Source: an uncultured Oscillospiraceae bacterium (GTDB taxonomy: Bacteria; Bacillota_A; Clostridia; Oscillospirales; Acutalibacteraceae). From it: 64,000 nt of DNA. Both the position numbers and the translations under genes were made by a program. Where the stretch lies: positions 1-64,000 of the forward strand of contig CAJUTL010000011.1 in assembly GCA_910589395.1 (NCBI GenBank), read 5' to 3'. The number at the start of each line of letters is the position of its first letter. Within the stretch, counting starts at the first letter, position 1. Positions 59,660 through 64,000 of this stretch are shown here, one piece after another. Under the pieces are notes generated by a model, which was not told the origin of the DNA, did not search any database, and saw nothing but the letters and a program-made list of their open reading frames with translations.

Positions 59660-60133
59660 TCAGAGCATTTCTTCCATCTGACAAAAGGTGGTCGTCATAC
59701 CAAGCTTCCGGTATAGGGCAATCGCGTTTTTATTAAAATCCCATACCATCAAAGTCAGCTTTGCGGCATGCCTGTTTCGTGCCTGGCGCTTAGCTTCACC
59801 AATCAGCGCAGTGGCAACACCCTGATTCCGAAATTCCGGCGCGACATAAAGCTCCTCAATATGGGCGATCTTTGCCGGCCGGATGGGATATTCGGGGATA
59901 TCGGGGTTTTCCTTGAAATTGAGCTGACAAAATCCTAGCAGCTTTCCTTCCTTTTCTGCGCCGAAGAGCACGCAATTTGGGTCTGAGAGCATCTTGGAAA
60001 ATACTTCCGCCGTGGGAATGTATGGCTTTTCCTTAAAAATGTGAGGAAGCGCTTCATGATGAGAATGGCGTAAATCGGCAAAAAACTTTGCGAAAACATT
60101 ATGATCCTTTTCTGTCAAGACACGTAGATTCAT
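59660..60133 (-). CDS. GNAT-family N-acetyltransferase, paralogue 1
   Basis: This 157-residue acetyltransferase has the acetyl-CoA binding segment LYVAPEFRNQGVATALIGEA at about 95-114 and a C-terminal ALYRKLGMTTTFCQME. It overlaps the stop codon of the preceding GNAT by one base (TAATG), so the two are translationally coupled. They are clear tandem paralogues. The acceptor is unknown. Confidence 0.85.
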   Translation of the reverse strand: MNLRVLTEKDHNVFAKFFADLRHSHHEALPHIFKEKPYIPTAEVFSKMLSDPNCVLFGAEKEGKLLGFCQLNFKENPDIPEYPIRPAKIAHIEELYVAPEFRNQGVATALIGEAKRQARNRHAAKLTLMVWDFNKNAIALYRKLGMTTTFCQMEEML

Positions 60134-60639
60134 TACACATTGACTCCCGCATTGTTTTCCAGCTTCTTTTCCATATTGATCAAAACAGGGGAGAACCCCA
60201 ATTTTTTGTATAGCTCCATAGCGCCCTCGTTAAAGGACCAGACCATCAGCGTAAGGTGAGAAACACCTCGCTCCTTTCCAAGGCGTTCCGCCTCTCGATA
60301 CAGCAGACTGGCAATTCCTCTCCGGCGAAATTCCGGCGCAACATATAAATCGTCAATATGGCCGGTTTTTCGGGGCAGCAGAGGATAGAGCGGATCATCG
60401 GGGAGCTCCTTCCACATCACAACGCACATTCCTGCAGGCTTACCGTCCACTTCAGCCAGAAACATACTGCGGTCAGCCTTTTGCAGATCTTCACAAAATA
60501 CATCTTCCGGCGGCAGTCCGGCTTCCGGGCGAAACAGCTCCGGCATGGCCTTGGCGTGGAGCCGGTGCAGCTCCCGGTAAAACAAGGCGAAGGCGCCGTA
60601 ATCCCCAGGTTCAAAAGAGCGCAAAATAATTTTGCTCAC
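60133..60639 (-). CDS. GNAT-family N-acetyltransferase, paralogue 2
   Basis: This 168-residue acetyltransferase has LYVAPEFRRRGIASLLYREA and ends ELYKKLGFSPVLINMEKKLE. It aligns along its length with the next gene (for example VFCEDLQKADRSMFLAEVDG). The GTG at 60639 follows GGGAGG by 6 nt, which is better than any upstream codon. It probably forms a two-gene operon with its paralogue. Confidence 0.83.
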   Translation of the reverse strand: MSKIILRSFEPGDYGAFALFYRELHRLHAKAMPELFRPEAGLPPEDVFCEDLQKADRSMFLAEVDGKPAGMCVVMWKELPDDPLYPLLPRKTGHIDDLYVAPEFRRRGIASLLYREAERLGKERGVSHLTLMVWSFNEGAMELYKKLGFSPVLINMEKKLENNAGVNV

Positions 60640-60910
60640 AAAATTCCTCCCTTCAAAAAGTCTGAAGCAACATGATTCTATCATAGAAGCAGCTTGGCCG
60701 CAATAGGAGTTTTGGCGGAAAAAGCATTTCTCAAAGGGAAGAGTACAAAGGATAAAATCGCCAAAAAGAGAAAAATGCGGCATACCGGCGGTTTCCGCAA
60801 AAAATCACTTTTGCCAAAAATAAGAAATGGTTATTGCCGCATAAATAAAGTATATTGTTAATAGCGCAATTTGTGCCCCAAAATGCACACTAGCAAAAAT
60901 GTTTGAATAC
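60640..60910. other. intergenic region, AT-rich, no feature recognised
   Basis: This divergent region lies between the GNAT pair and an AT-rich membrane gene. No hairpin, repeat module or extra gene was seen before the promoter at 60911. Confidence 0.45.
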
Positions 60911-60939
60911 TTGAAAGCAGATAAGGATTCTATTATAAT
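60911..60939 (+). promoter_or_regulatory. sigma-A promoter of the AT-rich membrane gene
   Basis: TTGAAA (60911-60916) and TATAAT (60934-60939) are 17 nt apart. This places the transcription start after an in-frame ATG at 60899, supporting the ATG at 60968. Confidence 0.85.
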
Positions 60940-60967
60940 AGGAATTACAATTCATGGAGGTGAAAAG

Positions 60968-61534
60968 ATGAATTATAAAAAGCTATATGAGCAAAAAATA
61001 CGAGAAGAAACCATTTTAAAGGATATGCTGGAAGCCAATGAACAGGAAAGAGCGTATAAGTATTCTGAAGAACAGCAGCTTGAAGCGCAAAAACATGCAG
61101 CAGGAAATCTAATATCACATTTTATTAATAATGTGGTGTTTAGGGCTATAAACGGAATTTTGCATTTGCTTACTATTATAGCTACATACGTTGCACTATT
61201 TGATAAGGCTATATTTAAAATGGAAGTAACAAAAACAGGTACTATCATTTTTGCTATTATAACTATTCTCTTATTTTTCACTATAATACTGATAAATTGG
61301 ATATTTAAGCAAAAGATGGAAAAACAGCGGCGATGGATTGATTGTTTGTCGAAATTTGCAAACGATACAGCTACAATTTTGTTTTTTGTTGTAATAATTA
61401 GCTATATTTCTGATTCAATAACTATTTATATAGGATTTGCGTTACTGGTTCCTATAGCGATAATTTTTGTTTATGATATTATCATTCCGTGTGTGAAAAA
61501 GAAAGATTTGAAATGGTATGGCGAATTTGAATGA
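60968..61534 (+). CDS. AT-rich membrane protein of unknown function
   Basis: This 188-residue protein has a charged, helical N-terminus (about 1-45, KLYEQKIREETILKDMLEAN) and four hydrophobic helices at about 61-80, 89-109, 134-155 and 157-175. GGAGGTGAAAAG precedes the ATG. Codon use is strongly AT-rich compared with the neighbours, which suggests recent acquisition. Proteins of this shape sometimes belong to defence or toxin-immunity systems, but no motif proves this. Confidence 0.72.
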   Translation: MNYKKLYEQKIREETILKDMLEANEQERAYKYSEEQQLEAQKHAAGNLISHFINNVVFRAINGILHLLTIIATYVALFDKAIFKMEVTKTGTIIFAIITILLFFTIILINWIFKQKMEKQRRWIDCLSKFANDTATILFFVVIISYISDSITIYIGFALLVPIAIIFVYDIIIPCVKKKDLKWYGEFE

Positions 61535-61562
61535 ATACTAACTACAGCTTTTACATTATTAT

Positions 61563-61611
61563 AAAAGCAGAGTACGGCGGGACCAAAAGGCCCCGCCGCA
61601 CTCTGCTTCTT
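61563..61611. terminator. bidirectional terminator between the membrane gene and rubredoxin
   Basis: AGCAGAGTACGGCGGG pairs with CCCGCCGCACTCTGCT around ACCAAAAGGC, followed by TCTTATT. It lies between convergent genes. Confidence 0.75.
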
Positions 61612-61768
61612 ATTCCTTCGAGAACTGATCCTTCGGAACGCCGCAGATAGGGCAGACCCAATCCTCCGGCAGGTCCTCAAACTTGGTGCCGGGGGCGATC
61701 CCGTTATCGGGGTCTCCCGCTTCCGGATCATAGCGATAGCCGCATACATCGCATACATAAGCTTCCAT
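61610..61768 (-). CDS. rubredoxin
   Basis: This 52-residue iron protein carries electrons in the cytoplasm. The two cysteine pairs are in YVCDVCGYRYDPEAG and WVCPICGVPKDQF. The length is exactly that of clostridial rubredoxins. AGGAGG lies 9 nt before the ATG at 61768. It may be a partner of the flavin reductase-like protein at 42814. Confidence 0.97.
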   Translation of the reverse strand: MEAYVCDVCGYRYDPEAGDPDNGIAPGTKFEDLPEDWVCPICGVPKDQFSKE

Positions 61769-61850
61769 GAAAAGTACCTCCTGATAAAATGAATGTTTTG
61801 TTAGGATAACCGAAAAAATGGAAAGAAATACATTTTTCGGATTTTCCACA

Positions 61851-62507
61851 TTAGAGAGTATCGTACCCGTGGGCCTGTGCCAGCATCATATCTTTTACCT
61901 TCATTAGGCGGATCTGGGTGGAACGCTCGTTTTCGTCCAGCTTCATGGTGATATATTTGATATTTCGCTGCAGGTCCGGGATCATTACATGCTCCAGGGC
62001 GTTGACCCGGCGGCGGGTCTTTTCGATCTCCGCCGCCATGAGCTGGCAGGATTTTTCGCATTCCGCCAGCTTGAGCATATCGGGAAATATATCCGCGAGA
62101 GACTGGATCGCGTCGTCCAGGTCGCTTGAGGTGAAGGCAAAGCCGTAGGAAAACATGTCGTTTTCATCGGGGGTGCGCGTTTTGAAGGTGAACTTGGGGA
62201 TCTCCACGCTCATCACGTTTTCCACACCGCTTTCCAGGCTGACCTTCTGCTTCGGCGCCAGCAGGGCGGTGTTCAGCACCTCGTCCTGCATTCCGGCACG
62301 GGCCAGCAGGAAATTTTTATTGGCAGCCTGAATGCCCAGCTCCACATGTTCCCGCAAAGCTTTGTTTTCCCGAACCTTTTCCAGAAACTGCCGCATCAGC
62401 TCATCGCGCTTATCCTTCAGCAGCTTGTGGCCCTTGGTAGCCGTGACCAGCTTCTTTTTCAGCCGCGTCAGCTCCATACGGGTGGGATTTACCTGTGTGC
62501 CTGCCAA
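61851..62507 (-). CDS. atpD: V-type ATP synthase subunit D
   Basis: This 218-residue central-stalk subunit begins VNPTRMELTRLKKKLVTATK and contains GHKLLKDKRDELMRQFLE. The C-terminal coil has TRRRVNALEHVMIPDLQRNI followed by KYITMKLDE. It rotates inside the A3B3 head. It starts 6 nt after subunit B stops, and is the last V-ATPase gene visible here. Confidence 0.96.
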   Translation of the reverse strand: MAGTQVNPTRMELTRLKKKLVTATKGHKLLKDKRDELMRQFLEKVRENKALREHVELGIQAANKNFLLARAGMQDEVLNTALLAPKQKVSLESGVENVMSVEIPKFTFKTRTPDENDMFSYGFAFTSSDLDDAIQSLADIFPDMLKLAECEKSCQLMAAEIEKTRRRVNALEHVMIPDLQRNIKYITMKLDENERSTQIRLMKVKDMMLAQAHGYDTL

Positions 62508-62513
62508 GGGTCA

Positions 62514-63887
62514 TCACACCTTTCCGTAATACTGATCCAGGAATTTATCGTTGATACGCTTCAGCTCGCTTCTGGGCAGAATGGAAAGCAGCTTCCAGCC
62601 GATATCCAGCGTTTCCTCAATGTCCCGGTTGGCGGTATAGCCCTGAGAAACATATTCGTTTTCAAAGGCGTCCGCAAACTGAGCGTACTGCTTGTCGATC
62701 TCTGTCAAAGCTGCCTCGCCCAAAACCACCATCAGCTCTTTCGCTTCCTTGCCTCTGGCATAGGCGGCAAACAGCTGGTTCATGGTGCTGGCGTGATCGG
62801 CCCTGGTCTTTCCTTCGCCGATGCCCTTGTCCTTCAAACGGGACAGGGAGGGGAGCACATCGATGGGCGGCGCCACGTTTTTGCGGTACAGCTCACGGCT
62901 CAGAATGATCTGCCCTTCGGTGATATAACCGGTCAGGTCAGGAATGGGGTGGGTCTTGTCGTCTTCCGGCATGGTCAAAATGGGGATCAGGGTAATGGAG
63001 CCGTTTTTCCCCTTTTGTCTGCCGGCCCGTTCGTACAGAGAAGCAAGGTCGGTGTACATATAGCCGGGATAGCCCCGGCGCCCGGGCACTTCCTTCCGCG
63101 CGGCGGAAATTTCCCGCAGGGCGTCGGCATAGTTTGTGATATCGGTCAGAATGACCAGCACGTGGTAATTCTTTTCAAAAGCCAGATACTCTGCCGCAGT
63201 CAAAGCCATGCGAGGTGTGGCGATACGTTCTACCGCCGGGTCGTTTGCCAGGTTCACAAACATTACGGTGCGGTCGATCGCGCCGGTTTCCTGGAAGCTT
63301 TGAATAAAGTAGTTGGATTCCTCGAAGGTGATACCCATGGCGGCAAACACCACCACAAAGGGGTCGTTAGTTCCCCGTACCTTGGCCTGCCTGGCGATCT
63401 GCGCGGCAAGCTGGGCATGGGGAAGGCCGCTGGCGGAGAAGATGGGAAGCTTCTGGCCGCGAACCAGAGTGTTCAGGCCGTCGATGGCGGAAACGCCTGT
63501 CTGAATAAATTCCTGAGGATAGTTTCGGGCAGCCGGGTTCATGGGCAGGCCGTTGATATCGTCCCGGCGGTCGGGCAGGATCTCCGGCCCGCCGTCAATG
63601 GGACGGCCCAGGCCGTCAAAAACACGGCCCAGCATATCCTCACTGACCCCCAGTTCCATGCTGCGGCCCAGGAAGCGCACCTTGGAATTGGAAAGATTGA
63701 TACCGGTGGAATTTTCAAAAAGCTGTACCAGGGCGTTTCCCTCGTTGATTTCCAGCACCTTGCAGCGCCGCTTTTCTCCGTTCCAGAGCTCGATCTCCGC
63801 CAGCTCGTCGTAGGTCACGTTCTCCACGTCCCGAACCAGCATCAGAGGACCGGCCACTTCCTGGATCGTTCTGTATTCCTTAGGCAT
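62514..63887 (-). CDS. atpB: V-type ATP synthase subunit B
   Basis: This 457-residue regulatory subunit of the catalytic head begins YRTIQEVAGPLMLVRDVENV. It has GRPIDGGPEILPDRRDDING, and MNPAARNYPQEFIQTGVSAI, and the conserved SLSRLKDKGIGEGKTR. It lacks a full P-loop, as expected of B subunits. AAGGAGG precedes the ATG, which overlaps the stop of subunit A by one base. Confidence 0.97.
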   Translation of the reverse strand: MPKEYRTIQEVAGPLMLVRDVENVTYDELAEIELWNGEKRRCKVLEINEGNALVQLFENSTGINLSNSKVRFLGRSMELGVSEDMLGRVFDGLGRPIDGGPEILPDRRDDINGLPMNPAARNYPQEFIQTGVSAIDGLNTLVRGQKLPIFSASGLPHAQLAAQIARQAKVRGTNDPFVVVFAAMGITFEESNYFIQSFQETGAIDRTVMFVNLANDPAVERIATPRMALTAAEYLAFEKNYHVLVILTDITNYADALREISAARKEVPGRRGYPGYMYTDLASLYERAGRQKGKNGSITLIPILTMPEDDKTHPIPDLTGYITEGQIILSRELYRKNVAPPIDVLPSLSRLKDKGIGEGKTRADHASTMNQLFAAYARGKEAKELMVVLGEAALTEIDKQYAQFADAFENEYVSQGYTANRDIEETLDIGWKLLSILPRSELKRINDKFLDQYYGKV

Positions 63888-64000
63888 TAGAAGTCCTCCT
63901 TTGTCTGCTTCAATTCGTCGAGTTCTTTTTCCAGCTGCGCGGAAACCGCTTCAAAGGTTTCCTTTCGCTTGTCGGGCTGAGTATATTTGAAGCGCCCGAT
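63887..64000 (-). CDS. atpA: V-type ATP synthase subunit A, C-terminal end (partial)
   Basis: Only the last 37 codons of this gene are in the window. They read IGRFKYTQPDKRKETFEAVS at the start and end KQTKEDF. Subunit A carries the catalytic ATP sites. The stop overlaps the start of subunit B (TAATG), so A, B and D are translated as one operon. The identity rests mostly on position, as the visible part is short. Confidence 0.8.
   Translation of the reverse strand: MGRFKYTQPDKRKETFEAVSAQLEKELDELKQTKEDF

Noticed and set aside
60968..61534. Named defence-system effector
   Set aside because: Only a general membrane-protein shape is seen, and no defence domain or partner gene is adjacent.

Overview
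The window looks like a chromosomal segment of an anaerobic, spore-forming member of the Clostridia, probably a gut Oscillospirales/Ruminococcaceae-type organism. The spore side is shown by spmA/spmB, an alpha/beta small acid-soluble spore protein, sigma-G and a YlmC/YmxH PRC-barrel protein. The anaerobic side is shown by a single-chain pyruvate:ferredoxin oxidoreductase, rubredoxin, FeoAB with a FeoB-associated Cys-rich peptide, a phosphotransacylase and a V-type ATPase. Many genes have sigma-A promoters with 17-nt spacers and strong GGAGG ribosome-binding sites. The species assignment is inference; no rRNA is present.

Layout. 1-3.0 kb: a repeat island, a small XRE regulator with two membrane proteins, and a MATE exporter read from a promoter covered by a perfect palindrome. 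3.4-14.5 kb: a glycan-utilisation locus (two LplB/LplC-type permeases, a lipoprotein solute-binding protein, GH2 beta-mannosidase, GH3 beta-glycosidase, CE2-like esterase). No transport ATPase is encoded, so a shared ATPase elsewhere is expected. Extracellular oligosaccharides, perhaps acetylated beta-mannan or glucomannan fragments, would be imported and degraded in the cytoplasm. 14.7-24.6 kb: housekeeping and sporulation genes (PH-domain protein, tRNA-Leu with three tandem terminator units, HD hydrolase, PepV-like dipeptidase, spmAB, flippase-like protein, family-4 uracil-DNA glycosylase, PduL-type phosphotransacylase, AraC/GyrI regulator). 25.0-29.9 kb: the CIRCE-controlled hrcA-grpE-dnaK-dnaJ operon, then a SASP gene. 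30.3-38.2 kb: a mostly minus-strand block (endonuclease IV, YjbR, GDPD, YdcF, RlmD, MazG-like, MATE, CNNM/CorC). 38.5-42.1 kb: PFOR. 42.8-51.5 kb: flavin reductase, CCA transferase, SEC-C protein, sigG, two paralogous lipoproteins, pyrophosphatase, ylmC, rpsB-tsf. 51.8-64.0 kb: an AT-rich exported SurA-like protein, feoAB, an M23 peptidase, a pnuC-like gene behind an attenuator-like leader, a PNPOx-family gene with a frameshift at a slippery heptamer, a TIM-barrel isomerase, two GNATs, an AT-rich membrane protein, rubredoxin, and the distal part of a V-ATPase operon cut by the window end.

The most unusual large-scale structure is a set of at least eight composite intergenic repeat islands. 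They are built from the same modules: a 70-120 bp MITE-like hairpin (ten copies), a 14-bp near-palindromic separator, a roughly 90-bp structured block (four copies), and short flanking arrays that read in opposite orientation at the two ends. Other points to check are the pnuC leader, the in-frame 51-bp triplication at the end of the SEC-C gene, the A AAA AAC frameshift site and the triple terminator at tRNA-Leu.
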